NCBI RefSeq assembly: GCF_019925205.1
Contig: NC_083564.1
Location: 10,607,491-10,671,490 of the forward strand
Length of the DNA stretch: 64,000 nucleotides
Origin: Metopolophium dirhodum
Taxonomy: Eukaryota; Arthropoda; Insecta; Hemiptera; Aphididae
Direction: 5' to 3'
The position numbers and the translations under genes are program-made. The notes under the pieces were generated by a model. The model was not told the DNA's origin and ran no database searches. It saw only the letters and a program-made list of their open reading frames with translations. Shown piece by piece: positions 38,101 through 50,615 of this stretch (the stretch's first letter is position 1; every line of letters starts with the position of its first letter).

Positions 38101-39120
38101 ATTTTTTTAGTTTTATTATTTATTAGAGCCTCAAATACAACGGTTATTGGCTTAGAATTAATGTAATGTAGCTTAAATGCAAAATAATTTGTGGATTTCC
38201 GAGATTTTGAGTACCAATAGTAACTACCTATTTCACAAAAAAAGTTAAATAATTTTGTAACATTGTCTGTGATGAAAATGTATTAACAGTGGTTTGAAAA
38301 TTATTTTTATCGCATTATAATATTTATAAACATTGTGCGTGTCCATCACACTCCTCAAACAAAAAATAAATAAGTAACAGTACCAGATGTCCACCTGTAA
38401 TGTGCTAACAATACCAAATATTATGTACATTACTGGTTTTACGCTTTGGGGAGGATTTCGCGAGTAGATAGTTTGGTTGGGAGGGGGGGGGGGGTATACG
38501 GCAAGAGACGGGCCTGAAAACTCCGCGGACACTGTCGTTGAAGTTGATACTTGTGCGTCGTAAATATTATACATATTATTTTACCCTATATATTATATAA
38601 TAGACCACGCGTGAAAGTGAGATCTGACGGCGGGAATTTATTGGGTTTTTTCTCTCGTTTTGCCCACATTTCGCAGGATATAATAATATAATATTATATA
38701 TTATTGTAGCCGGTATATTATATCGTATCGGTGGCCGACCGACGACCGTTTCGCGAAAACCAGTTGTATATTACGCGAAGAATGTGCAGACGGCGGCGAC
38801 AACCGTCGCAGGTGACACTAAAAAAAAAAAGAAGGGAAAAAATAATGTAAAAAAAAAAAAAAATTACAGAAAAAATACAAAATATAATCTCACTGCGCTG
38901 CAGCCTTGTTAAAAATAATAAGGAACGATATAATATACGTGAGGAGGAATCGATCGCGGCCGAGTGCAGTACGGTATAAAATAATAATATAAAAACACGA
39001 CGTCTACTATAATATTATAACATGCGTATTATATTCGTGTGTGTGTTTACACTCCGATTGTGTACGGAATAATTATTATGCCTACCTATTTCGACGAGAA
39101 AAAAAAATATAATAACAGTT
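35120..39120. other. Non-coding DNA upstream of the 34.4-kb minus exon
   Basis: AT-rich apart from the GC islands at 36.9-37.3 and 38.7-38.8 kb. The latter has an ATG-to-donor piece (MCRRRRQPSQ, then GTGACA) that I consider weak. A G-run lies near 38482-38492. Confidence 0.4.
36890..37265. other. GC-richer islands with open frames but no supported exon
   Basis: Two GC-rich patches (36900-37020 and 37185-37265). Several overlapping frames are open, including a Cys-containing plus frame (PSICANCVACSLRRQK), but neither donors nor acceptors with a good tract bound them. Could be a regulatory region or non-coding exon. Confidence 0.2.
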
Positions 39121-39122
39121 AC

Positions 39123-39174
39123 GAACGCGTCGTACGTCGCTCCGGCGTTGTCGCCGCTGGTGGTGTTAACGCGG
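39123..39174 (-). CDS. Candidate 52-nt minus-strand microexon
   Basis: The minus strand has a T-rich acceptor (TTATTATTATTGTTAG) and then codons for RVNTTSGDNAGATYDAF before TTC|GTAACT. Phase 2 in, phase 0 out. It lies upstream of the minus exon at 34999 and could belong to a longer transcript. The plus strand is open here too, so support is weak. Confidence 0.2.
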
Positions 39175-39496
39175 CTAACAATAATAATAATAATGGACAC
39201 GAGTGAAAACAAAACGCGACATGTATTTTTTAAAAACCTTTTTTTATTTAATTTTTATTTCGCCGCCTTAACGTCTCAGACATTTACCCCGACTAATATA
39301 ATTATAATAATTAATTACACTTGCGCGTAAATATTATAGACGGAAACCGAACGAGTTTTTGTGGTAGAGGACCTACTCGACCGAAATTGCTGTTTACGAT
39401 TATGATTTATCGACTACGACTTACAAGCGGTTTAATGTCGTCATTCTATCATATGATTATGTGATTAATTATTATTAATCTCGCGTAAATCGGCAG

Positions 39497-39637
39497 AGAG
39501 AAAGACTGTTGGCGCGTAGTGAGAGTTTTATCAAAGCCGTGGACGAACGTGGACGTCGATTAGAACTTAATCAGCTGCAATACGTTCTCAACCACACTCC
39601 AAAATGCAATTATAATAATGTATTATTGCCAAAGTAG
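39497..39637 (+). CDS. Possible terminal exon or gene remnant, helical basic peptide
   Basis: Following CGGCAG at 39496 the plus strand reads RERLLARSESFIKAVDERGR, then RLELNQLQYVLNHTPKC, and stops at a TAG (39635-39637). The composition is that of an amphipathic helix rich in Leu, Arg and Glu, unlike surrounding frames. There is no ATG and the acceptor lacks a pyrimidine tract, so it could be an exon, a decayed gene or a transposon remnant. Confidence 0.28.
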   Translation, partial: RERLLARSESFIKAVDERGRRLELNQLQYVLNHTPKCNYNNVLLPK

Positions 39638-40347
39638 AATTTTAATTGAAAATTAAATATATTATATTTTGTGGTTGACACGATTGCCAAAACTATAACC
39701 ATGATTGAACTATAAATCATATAACGGATAATATGACACTGCAGTTGTTCAGTCACTTCGCACAATAACTTATTAGTTTTTAGAACATCGATAGAATATA
39801 ATATGATTTATTTCTGAAATATAGGTTATCGTTATATTTGAAATATTTTAATTTCGTTTAATTTAAAAATATTAGAAGTGCAGTGGTATAATATTATGTA
39901 CGATTTAAGCTGTGCGTTTAACTACAGACAATAAAATAATAAATTTTGAAAATTTGAATTATTATATTATTTCAAGACCGTGTTTTAACGAATAATAAAC
40001 GAGTTTTATTTACGCACGTGTTTACATATTTTAGAACTAAGTACTTAAAAATCTAACGAATTCCATATGGATAAAATTGTTTGTTTTATAGTGCAATACG
40101 AGTGTAACTTTAACATAACAATTGCGCATACACAGTTGGATAAAATATTTTGTCGTGTTCAATAAATTTCAGCGGTGCCTATATTACCTATAGGTACTCT
40201 ACGTTGGTTATTCGACCTATTTAGGATACTTCGCTTCACAGCAGTGCAAAAAGACAAAACAAATGTGCAGCACGTACATTGGGAGAATCTCATCGACTTT
40301 GTGCTTAAGCAAAAATAAAATGTGCATATAAATATCATAACACAATA

Positions 40348-40720
40348 CGGGGTGCTCCAATTACATCCATTTTACATCCGTTAAAAACTACATTTTTGGA
40401 AAAATAATTATATTTTTTACTATTGTTTATCATTATCATTTTTAAAGATTACTTTTTTGAATGACGTTCATTTTTAATTACATATTCTCAAGGAGAATAT
40501 CGTTCTGAGTATTTTGATTTATAAAAATCAAATTTTACACAAGTAGTTTATTATAGTTATTACTTAGTTATAAGTATTTAAAGTTTTGATGAGCGGAGTT
40601 GTTTTTTTTTTGGGGGGGGGGAGGGCCACTACCCTTGTACCACTACACTTCTCACATCTAAATTTTAAATACATATAAATCATAAACATTAAACAATTTA
40701 AGTACATACTCCAAACTTCA
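40348..40720. mobile_element. MITE family B, left half
   Basis: Starts CGGGGTGCTCCAATTACATC after TA, and carries the GATGAGCGGAGTTG block followed by a T/G run typical of the centre of the family. The right half and terminus are missing or unrecognisable. Confidence 0.45.
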
Positions 40721-42927
40721 AACTTTAAATATTCATAAAAAAAAATTGTACTTATGTATTTTTATATTTTTCAACTGCTATTGTAACAACATATCAGGAA
40801 CCTTGCATAATATTTTCAAGATAATTGACAAAACGAATACAATTTTATTGACGTTTATAGAAAAAAAAAAACTAAAAATATTGAATATGTCCGTAAATAG
40901 TCCAAGACGAGACTAAATATTTTGAAAATTGTAAAAAGTATAGAAATTGATAAAATAAACATATAATGGTGTAAATTTCAAGCATCTACAGCTATTAGTT
41001 TTTGAATAAACTACAACAAAATAAGGAAATCGCTACATGAGAAATTAAGTGAATATTCAATGCTCATAAAAATTAAATTTAACTTTCCACTTGACATTTT
41101 TTTTTTTAAATTCCTGTTTTTCCTTAATTTTGTTTTGTTTTTCCTCGCATTTTTGAAAATACTGTGATTTTTGACCCCCCAAAGTATCAACAAGATTCAT
41201 TTTTCTATCAGAAAAGATACTGTTGAAGAAAAATAAAGCATTTTTACTGTCTTAAAAGGTGATGACAGACATAAATAAAAATAAAATAAAATAAAAACAT
41301 AATTGTAAAGCCCATACGGCACACATTCATCGCTCCGCTCAAAATCTAAAAATGTTAGTACATTTTTCAATACCCCCATCCCCATGAGAAAAAATGTTCA
41401 TATGTATGAATAAGTATATTACTTTAACTTGAATGTTTTTTAAAAATGTTTGCATCACGTGACCCTATAAAGTTAGCCCCGGTTATATGACGTCACTGAA
41501 GCTTCAAATGCAGCCATATAGTCATATTATTAGAAAATTATACGAACAACACTTATTCCAACGATTTCAAGTCTGTCGTAGACTTTTCGTTTCGGAGAAA
41601 ATGTCTCACTATTTTCACATTTGAACAGTGCACGCACTATACATGAAAAAATATTTTATCATCAGTTTATCATGTTATTATTATTATTATTGTGCGTCAG
41701 ACCATTGTTTTCAAGAGTATAATATAATAATGCACCGCGACTTGCAGCTGGGAAGTGAGTTATTAGCGACCACTTGTCACCATTTTTCAGGTTTTTTTTT
41801 ATTTTAAATTTATGTATTTCGGATAGTCGGATTGACGACACCTGTTGTTGTGCTTATCAACGCGTCGCAAAACGTATACTTGACAGATGTATTACTTTAC
41901 GTAATATATTCTAATAATAAATGATATTGTAACGATCGGAATGTCAGCACGTAAAGTCCGACGTATGATATCCGCTAGGCCTCTGGGCGCTCATCGCACG
42001 CGCGCGTGAGTCGTCGTCGCGGTCGTTTCTATTTTTTTTTTATAGGCTATAACACATCTAACGCTTATCTAGGCGGCGGGCGATACCAAATTAAAAATAA
42101 AAACCGTTCTCTGCTTAAACCGTGTTGATATCTACACCACGTCGGCACGGTAATCATACGCAGATGTCTACTAGAAGAAAATTGAATAATAGCTGGTATC
42201 ATCAATGTGTACAAAGAGTGGTCGTGATAAATGATAATCATATGTAATTTTTACTCTTTTTAACTTTTTTATAACCATTATAACTCGGTTATAACCATTT
42301 CATTTACATAACCTAACAACGGCACATATCAGTTTCCTCAAGAATTTAAAATTTCAGTTTTTGCCAATATTAAAAAAGTTTTGATTCCCGTCCCCGCCAA
42401 TTTATCTACTAGGTAACTTTAATATGGTAAAAATATTTTGAAACAACTGAAAATCAAAGAAAACGTATGTTTGCTTTTGTTTAAATTTGGTACATGTTGT
42501 ATACAAATTATTATTATCAATAATTATTCTTTAACGACTAATTAAAAATCGATCCAATTGCTGAACATATATAATAGATACAATTACCTACATATTATCA
42601 CACGGAGCATGTAAAATATAAAAAATATTCTGGTTTGGGTTTCGGGTATTGGACTTATAAGGATTTTTAGGGGTGTTACGAGTTCCGGTTAATTCTGTTG
42701 CAAGGCCCTGTGGCATATAATGTACGTAAGTATGTAAATACATAGTATATTGATTAATGGTAGTATATTATGTATCCATAATCTATGTATTTATTTTGTG
42801 TAATAATATTCGCGACAACACGTATATAACAACGTACTTATTATATTAATATATATATTACGTCGAATAATCGCGTATACCGTTAAAAACCACACTGATG
42901 ACGTCCACCATACATAAACATTATTTT

Positions 42928-42928
42928 A

Positions 42929-42979
<51 letters not shown>
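42928..42979. repeat. (TTA)n microsatellite
   Basis: An almost pure run of about 17 ATT/TTA units. Confidence 0.9.
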
Positions 42980-43241
42980 TGACGTCGCATAATAATATTT
43001 ATAAATATATTATAATATAATAATAATATAGTCGTCCAAACGATTTATGTGCTTAAGATCCGCTGGCGACGAGTGCGCGAAAACACACCTAAGGGGCTTA
43101 GCAGGGTGCTATTATGCTGTGTATACGCGAATCGGTACTATTATTTTAATATATAGGCACCTACCTATACTTATATGACATGAAGTGCCGGACAAAAAAT
43201 CGCGATAAACATATTATAAAACGCTGTAGCGACTTATATTC

Positions 43242-43712
43242 TTGTACATGCTATTATGCAAATCGAAAATCAGCTCACCCGAAACATCAACTGTGCGTGC
43301 GATCTTATATTTTCGCCTTACCACCTTATATACGAGTGCATACCGGCTTTGTACCGGGTTAACGAGTACCTATACCTACCTCCATAATATACCTATAACC
43401 AGTAACCTGACGATGTCGACGCGTTACCCGCGCACCTGTCCCGTCACAGCCAAGTTGCAGCCAAGTGCAAACTACGGGGTGTTTGTGCGGCAGACCAACG
43501 GCCGAACAAATTGCTTTTTAATAACTCTATTACCGGGCACCGGGCACGCACCCAAAGCGGTGACCGCGCGATTGCATTTGCATAATCGCGGCCTGCCAAT
43601 CGGCCGACAAATTGCCGTCCGTCGTTCGATTTATGAGCTGAAAATATATAAAAGAAACAGACCGCGAAGAAGCTGCAGCGGTGGAAAAAAATATACATTT
43701 AATACCATATAG
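43242..43712 (+). other. GC-rich block with a long open frame and core-promoter motifs
   Basis: A 156-codon plus-strand frame spans this GC-rich block, but its peptide has no recognisable domain and the minus strand is equally open. Because the block contains a CCAAT box, octamer and TATA box in the right order, I read it as promoter or enhancer DNA rather than protein-coding. Confidence 0.3.
43576..43654 (+). promoter_or_regulatory. Octamer, CCAAT and TATA motifs in promoter order
   Basis: ATTTGCAT (POU-type octamer) at 43576-43583, CCAAT at 43596-43600 and TATATAAAAG (strong TATA box) at 43645-43654, followed by GC-rich sequence where a start site about 30 bp downstream would fall. The order and spacing match a TATA-type plus-strand core promoter. 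No linked first coding exon was found; the nearest plus model starts 6 kb away. Confidence 0.35.
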
Positions 43713-43719
43713 GTAGATA

Positions 43720-46700
43720 CATATATATATAATATTATGTATTGTAAAAACAAAGAGACGGTACCGCGCAGAAAACACGTCGGTGACCCCGGGGTTTTAT
43801 TCCTTGTAAAAAAATTCGCTAAACTCCGACACCTATTTTCTGTATGTCGCCCACTATGTATATCGCTCGACGAGCATGATTAAATTCATTATAATATAAT
43901 AATATCGTGCGCGAGCGTAAAATTCTAATATGGTTAAAATAATAATAATTATTAAACTCCGCTGATGGGTTTCAATCAGAATCCGCGCGTATGTGTATGC
44001 GGGTACTCCAAAATCGATATTTTGAAAACCCAGCGCTATATATAATATTATGTCCAAATGCAATAACACGAAATATTTATGCAGCCCCACGCGTCTAGTT
44101 TTATAATTAAATTTATTTACAGTATTAAGAGACCGGTATTAATAAAATAAAATTAAAATAACCATAATATTATGAATGACCGCGATTCTCACATAGTCAC
44201 ATTGCATTGCTGAAATTAGTTTTGCATTATATGCGTGTTCGACCAATATAGTTGAAATTATTTTGTATAATATTAATATTTAATATATAATATTGCCTTT
44301 CAAAAATGTTATTTTTTAATAATTATAAAAATACACATATTATAAAAAATACGATTAAACATCAAAATATATTACTAAATTACTTTGCATCTGAATCGAC
44401 CCAGTTTCGCCACTAATTTTTCAGACTTAGCAAAAAAGAATTTCGTATAATAAAAATATAAAATTGAACAATTTAATTTACCAAATTGATATAATTATGT
44501 TATTATAAATAATATCCTTATAATATTTTAATAACCCGTCTAAGAAAACTTTACATAAAACTATAAAATTATAATAATTGTTCGCTTAATTAACTTTGTA
44601 AAAATACAAACATTTTATAAGATAGTACCTATAAATTATTTTTATTTTTATATATTAATTTTTGTGCAAATACACTTTCATCGCAATGCGGAACTGTCCT
44701 CTGTTAGATGATAACTTAGAATACATTGATTTTTATAAATGCCAAATTAAATCAGTTTTTGAAATGAATTCTAGTGAGATTTGTTAAATTACCATTTTGA
44801 GAAAATGTTTTTAGACGTATGTCACGTGAAACGGGTTTCCTTCTGCTTGGGACTCCATTTATACATTTAAATTTTTACGATGAATAAATAATTATGTATG
44901 TATATATATAAACATAATACGTACCCATAAATATGTTAAATTCAAGTGTATAGCTATTTTACTTAAACCTTTATTATTTACACTTAAATTACCTGTTTAG
45001 TATGAATGACTAATTAACAAGTGGACATATATTATAAAATATATAATATAAACATAGATATACTGTGTACGTATATGAAAGGAACAGTCAAATAAGATGT
45101 GTTTAACAAGCAATGCTTATTTCCAAGTAAATGGACATAAATTAAAAGTTGGACAATGATTAATGACACAAAAATATACATCAGAATATAATATTATAAT
45201 ATATAGGTATACATGAAAAAAGGAATTTAATTATTTGTAAAAAATATGATAAATAAAATTGCGATTGCAATTATGTATGTATTGAAAAATAAATACATCG
45301 CATATTTCAAACAATATAGTTGATGATTAATGTTTCGATTTTAAGTTGAAGGTTTTTCATAATTACCAAAACAAAAATTATTTACTTCATTTTAATTATT
45401 ATTTTGTTTCATGTCTTTTATGAACAGTTTTCATTACGAATTAAATAAACAATATTTTCTAAGCTTAAATAAATTATATTATTTTATATGAAATAATTTT
45501 ATTGATTTAATATAATTTGTATTTAATAATAATTTTTAAGACAAATAGTTTATGTAACATACATAATGTTTGTAAATCAATTAATAATAATATGTTGACT
45601 ACCAATGAAATAAATATCTTGCTATCCGCACATAGTACATTAGTACATAATTAGGCTACAATGAGACTAAATTCTAGTTGGGCTATATAGGAACTATGGC
45701 CTACAAATATGGTGTGTATAAATATAAATTATTTTTTTTAGAACTTATTTCATCATGGATTTAATTAAAAAATATTATAAACGTCAGAAAATATACAATG
45801 TATACATCTCCGTATAACCGTAACGAGTTACCATATTATTATATTAAACGTCGTTTAATAAATAGTAATTTATGATAAAGCTCTTGAAACTATAAATCTA
45901 TTAGTTCATATTTGAATGGATAACTGTAGTATACTATTATTAGTTATTAGTTATTATTTTTAAACATTTTTGTTTTTTTACATAATATAGTTTTTTTTAG
46001 TCGACCCAACATTAATAAATTATCCCTCCATTGAAATACGAAAAATTATATGGTATCGTAAAATTGATTTATATACCTACTTTTTGTTAATATTTTTGTT
46101 TTTTCACCAATAAACCTATTATTAAAATGCAATTATGTTTTAAATGTTATTTTTATCCTGATTATAATAAGTGTGACATTTCAGGGAGTGTACATACACT
46201 CCATATACAGCTTTATTAATTTATAGCTTTATCAAATTGGTAATTCAACACTCCCCTAGTTTCGAAGAACTCTAAGTATATAGCTATATTATAATATGCA
46301 ATTTGTCAAAAATAATTACACCAAACTACACTAAAACCATAATAACAAAATAAAAAATGAACCACTTCGATAACGAATATTCATATATTATTTAAATAAC
46401 TGATTATTGTTAACGACCCAACGGTTAACAGGGTATACCTGTACCTATATAATACTAGGTATGCGATCGTGGTATTCGTTCGGATGAAAAACGAGTGATC
46501 GGAGTACTCAAACTTCAATTTGGGACTTTGAAATTGGCGATTCCATTATACGAACACCTATTATTTGTGATTTTGTTGTACGGCGCGCTGTTTTTTATAC
46601 GAGTGGGCGTATACAGTAATCGCGTTACTGCATCATCGTTGTCGTCGCGGTAATAAATTAAGTGCTTTTTTCGTGTTTCGTTTTGCCCCCCAGACAGTCG

Positions 46701-47053
46701 TGTCGCCTGTCCGACGGTTATTTTTCATATCGTTCCGAATTAATTCAGAAAAGAAAACGCAAACGTTTTGAATGAAGAAAATAATAAACAAAACACAACA
46801 CCTCTGGAGAGAATCTAATTAACTCGCATTACACGCTGTAACACGCTATACACGGTTTAACGATTTTATAACTGCAACTACTATTATCATTATTATTATC
46901 ATCATCATCACAGCTGCAATTCGGTGATCGGCGTAAGACATTTTGTTGACTATTAGGCAGAGCTAGGGACAATACGTGTGCGTCACAAAAACGCGGCACA
47001 CGACGCACAGTCAAAACGGAAAAGGCGAGGTTCGCGCGCTTTGTTGCAAAATT

Positions 47054-47084
<31 letters not shown>

Positions 47085-47430
47085 CATAATACTATAATAA
47101 ACCACAGCACAATCGCGTTGTACGTTGCAATATAATATTATAATAGCCACCACTACCACCGCCGCCACAACACAACGCCTACGTAATACCATTACAAAAT
47201 CACGTCTTCGTTATATACATTTGGCTGAATATCTATACAGGTACGATGTAGTATATAGTGTCACGACGACGACCGCGTGATGGAGGCAACAGGTCTGAAC
47301 ACATTACATCAAGTACCTACGTGTGTTTTAGAATACAGGGTGTATATTATCTGGAAGACATGAAATATAGGTATATGAAATATTTTTAATTGAAATTCAT
47401 TGCACCTTTATTATTGTAATAATTATTGCC
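43720..47430. other. Very AT-rich non-coding DNA
   Basis: The most AT-rich and featureless part of the window between 44.1 and 46.4 kb. A GC-richer patch at 46.9-47.1 kb has a 93-codon minus frame without splice support. Confidence 0.5.
47052..47082. repeat. (ATA)n microsatellite
   Basis: About nine AAT units in a GC-richer context. Confidence 0.85.
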
Positions 47431-47434
47431 AATA

Positions 47435-47973
47435 CTCGGTGATCCGTTTAATGTAAGGACGTATTAATTATTTCAAAAACTATTAATTTTTTTGAAAATA
47501 TTTTTGAAAAATTTTATTTCAAAGCAGAATATATCTTTGTACTTTGATAAGTATATAAAAATCGTGTTTTTGACGAGTATTTTAAGTTAAGATTAGTGGT
47601 GTGGAACCCCCTTACAGGAGGGTATCCTACACAATTACTAAACTCTGCTCATTAAAACTTTAAATACTTTATTAATAATTATGTCCAAATTTTATATTAA
47701 CTTATAAACTACTTGTCCAAAATATGATTTTTAGAAGGGATCAAAACACTTCAGATAATATATTTTAAGCAATTCTGCTCTGAATTATTAAATTAAAGAT
47801 GTATGTTGTTATTCAAAAGAGTAAATATAAAAATAAAAAATTGTAAAAATATAATTTTTTTATTCCGAAAATATTATTTTCTAACGATCTGAAATTATAT
47901 AAAATTAATATTTTCAACAGCGTTATAGTTGGTATTTTAATGAGTGCAGTCTTTCGTTTTATGGATCACACCG
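47435..47973. mobile_element. MITE family B, complete copy (539 bp)
   Basis: Left end CTCGGTGATCCGTTTAATG, right end GGATCACACCG, TA flanks. Interior shares the AAACTCTGCTCATTAAAACT and AAGAGTAAATATAAAA blocks with the copy at 57.9 kb. Confidence 0.8.
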
Positions 47974-48149
47974 TACACGTCATATACATAGGTACACAAA
48001 ATAAACTGCAGTTCAGCACTAGTAAGTATAGAGGTACCTATATATGTGTGTTATTATCGAATATATATATCCATGTCGTAAGTACCTATATGTACGTCGC
48101 TTTTACCAACTATCCTCTCTGCGCGCGCCAAAGAATTCATAACACCCGT

Positions 48150-48410
48150 ATTATAATATTTTATTACGTACCTATATACCTCTATAGTCGAAACGCGTTT
48201 CGAGAGACATTATAAACACTGCTCGCCACACACACACACGATCGCCAGCGCCCATTCGTAACGACCGGCCGTAGGCGAGAGGATTTTCAGAGTGTGATAA
48301 CTGATAATTAATAGAAGTGGAATAATAAGTATGTACACCGCTCGTCTCGTACCGTCTATAATAGATGGAATCGGATTCGGAATCGGTTCCGAATGCGCGT
48401 CGGCAGCAGC

Positions 48411-48446
<36 letters not shown>

Positions 48447-49080
48447 TTTTAATAGCCGATCGTACCCCGGTGCAGCAGTAGGTAATGCGGCCCCTCCGGG
48501 CGCGTGCGCGGTCTCCCCGGTAGTGCATCTCGTGTTAATAATAATTAGTCGTCGTCCGGAACGTTCGATTCCGCCGTAAAAAATAATTATGACAATAAAT
48601 AGGAAAAAACCGAAAGAAAATCCGTCCGGCGGAGCGAAACGCGACGAGCTATAATGCGCCGCATAGGTGCGTATTATATTATTATAATGCGCGTTTCGCG
48701 CCGGGGCCCCTGAGCGGCTAGCGCGCGCGTAAAACCCGGCACGATTGTCCGGATCGATAGAAATCTAAACGATCCTTAATTATTTCTATATACCTACTCT
48801 TATTATTTATACGCACGACAGCTATACGGAGAAGTACACTTGCCTATATACACGCGTATTATATGCGTACACAATATAATAATATTGTCGGCCCGACAAC
48901 GACGGCGGCGGTCTATGATTATCATTATTATCGTCATCAGTCAAGTCTGCAGTGGTTTCCATTTGGTTTTTTTTTTTTTTTTTTTATCGCGGGTTTGTTT
49001 CCGATCGTGTTTTTGCGCAGGCCCTACAGTGGTCGCGCCGACCACCATAGCCGCCGCCGCCTCGCGTGGATAAAATGTAT
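48150..49080. other. GC-rich patchwork with microsatellite, candidate regulatory region
   Basis: CpG-rich segments (48480-48535, 48600-48760, 48890-49075) interleaved with AT-rich DNA and an (ATA)n microsatellite. A plus-strand frame near 49040 and a 118-codon minus frame exist; the latter depends on a Leu run encoded by the microsatellite. No supported exon. Confidence 0.25.
48411..48445. repeat. (ATA)n microsatellite
   Basis: About 11 pure ATA units; it creates the Leu run in an otherwise unremarkable minus-strand frame. Confidence 0.9.
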
Positions 49081-49813
49081 ATTATATATTATACGATATC
49101 GATCGAAAAAATACGGCGGCGTATATATGTATCTGCAGGTACCTATATAATAATATTAATAATAATAATATAATATACGTATATAGAGGAGCGTGCACTA
49201 CGTGTTGTATTAAGATATACGTATGATGCATGTATATAGGTATCCATACTTTTTATAATATTAGTATACTTCGCCCGTCTATAAATTACGACGAATCGTT
49301 CGATCTCGCGGTCTGAAAGTGTTTACACACAATATGTTGGACGCAGCGCGAGTCATGTCAGTAGAGGAGAAAAAAAATCACGTGTAATAAATCGTCAGCC
49401 ATATTATTACGCGCCCGCTGATTGATCGCCGATATTAACGGTTCTCGCCATGTCGGGGGTAAACGCTAATATTATTATTTTATTTTCGTTATAATATTAT
49501 GTATCCAGGTTGATCTGCAGCGCGCAACGTACAACCGCGTGAAACGAATAACAAACTCCGCGACAGCCGCCGACCGAAATATTATTTTATTTTTTCAGCC
49601 CTGGCAGGTTATACCTATTTAGTTTGCGTCGAGTTACGCGTAGCTATATCATGTGGACATGGCACAAAGTCGTCGTGTGCGTCTGTAATTAAATCGCAGT
49701 TTCCCGCGACGTATATCAAAATCATGTCACGGTTAAAAAAAAATATAATAAAAACACACATACTTAATCCAATCGTATTCATAAATCTAAAGTCCTGCGA
49801 GCACGGACGAGCT

Positions 49814-49839
49814 GAGAGAGAGAGAGAGAGAGAGAGACA
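49814..49839. repeat. (GA)n microsatellite
   Basis: About 12 GA units, about 75 bp before the three-exon model's ATG at 49915. Confidence 0.9.
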
Positions 49840-49914
49840 GCGCCTCCAGGATGTAAAGGAAAATCCAGTAGTTGTTGGTATTAATTCAGGTACTCTTCAG
49901 CTACCTACCTATCT

Positions 49915-49931
49915 ATGTTTGTATATACAAG
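49915..49931 (+). CDS. Exon 1 (17 nt) of a predicted three-exon small protein
   Basis: ATG TTT GTA TAT ACA AG followed by the strong donor GTAAGA (ACAAG|GTAAGA), phase 2. It joins in frame to the exon at 50420, completing an AGA (Arg) codon. An in-frame TAA lies upstream at 49882. There is also an acceptor-like TTCAG at 49885-49889, so the piece could instead be an internal 42-nt exon beginning at 49890 with an unidentified earlier exon. Confidence 0.35.
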
Positions 49932-50419
49932 GTAAGAAAAAGAGAAAAAAACGTAACGAGCCGTTTGCACTATGAGAAAATCCGATTACAACGCGTACAC
50001 TTCTAGTTAGTTGGATTGGATTAGTATTTCGTGCACCCAAAATAAGTGTAATAGTCACTCGGTTTCATTAGAGTGCATAACATAGTTAGTAGTCCTAATA
50101 TGAATAATGCATTCGATTAATTATTGTTGAAATGCTGTTTATCTAGGTGCGGGTACATATCATGGGATGCGAAACCTGCAGTGTTCTCGTTTCTCACGGA
50201 CTGGACGCATTATAATAATTCTGACGTGTACTATATTTGAATTAAGAGTTTTTAATTTTTAAGCCATTGCTGTGGCACATAAGACGATTTTGGGGATCAG
50301 ATCCGAGTATATAATAATATACATATTTTGTACACTAGCAGGTAATAGTATAATATTACAGCATGGTCACACGGATGACTTCGGATTTCGGAAATAAATT
50401 TTTTTTCTTTGGTTTTTAG

Positions 50420-50615
50420 AAGCTCGGATGGACAAAATCCTAATACAAAATACTTTAAAAAAGACAATATTACATATTTGACGTTATTCAGTGGACTTGG
50501 CAAGGAAATCAAACATGAACAAACTATTCAGCAAGTGTTGCAGATAATTCAACATAAATGGAAAATGGCATACTTTTTGAGTAAAACATTTAAACTATTG
50601 CAGTTTACAAACGAG
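50420..50615 (+). CDS. Exon 2 (196 nt) of a predicted three-exon small protein
   Basis: The acceptor is excellent: a long T-rich tract ending in GGTTTTTAG at 50419. The exon ends with ACGAG|GTATTT, phase 0. The encoded stretch starts SSDGQNPNTKYFKKDN and ends SKTFKLLQFTNE. It has an ordinary mixed composition (Lys, Gln, Leu, Phe, Trp) rather than the Ile/Asn/Tyr bias of random AT-rich frames. Reading on past the donor gives only 14 more codons before a stop, so a truncated unspliced product is the alternative. I do not recognise the protein. Confidence 0.4.

Noticed and set aside
38480..38495. Poly-G tract as a G-quadruplex
   Set aside because: A single uninterrupted G run without the spaced G-tracts needed for a convincing quadruplex.
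43242..43712. 156-codon plus frame as a gene
   Set aside because: Both strands are open, there are no splice signals, and the block contains core-promoter motifs; kept only as a regulatory candidate.
46829..47110. 93-codon minus frame in a GC-richer patch
   Set aside because: The microsatellite supplies part of it; no acceptor or donor flanks the protein-like middle.
48172..48528. 118-codon minus-strand frame with a long Leu run
   Set aside because: The Leu run is the (ATA)n microsatellite read on the other strand; no splice support.
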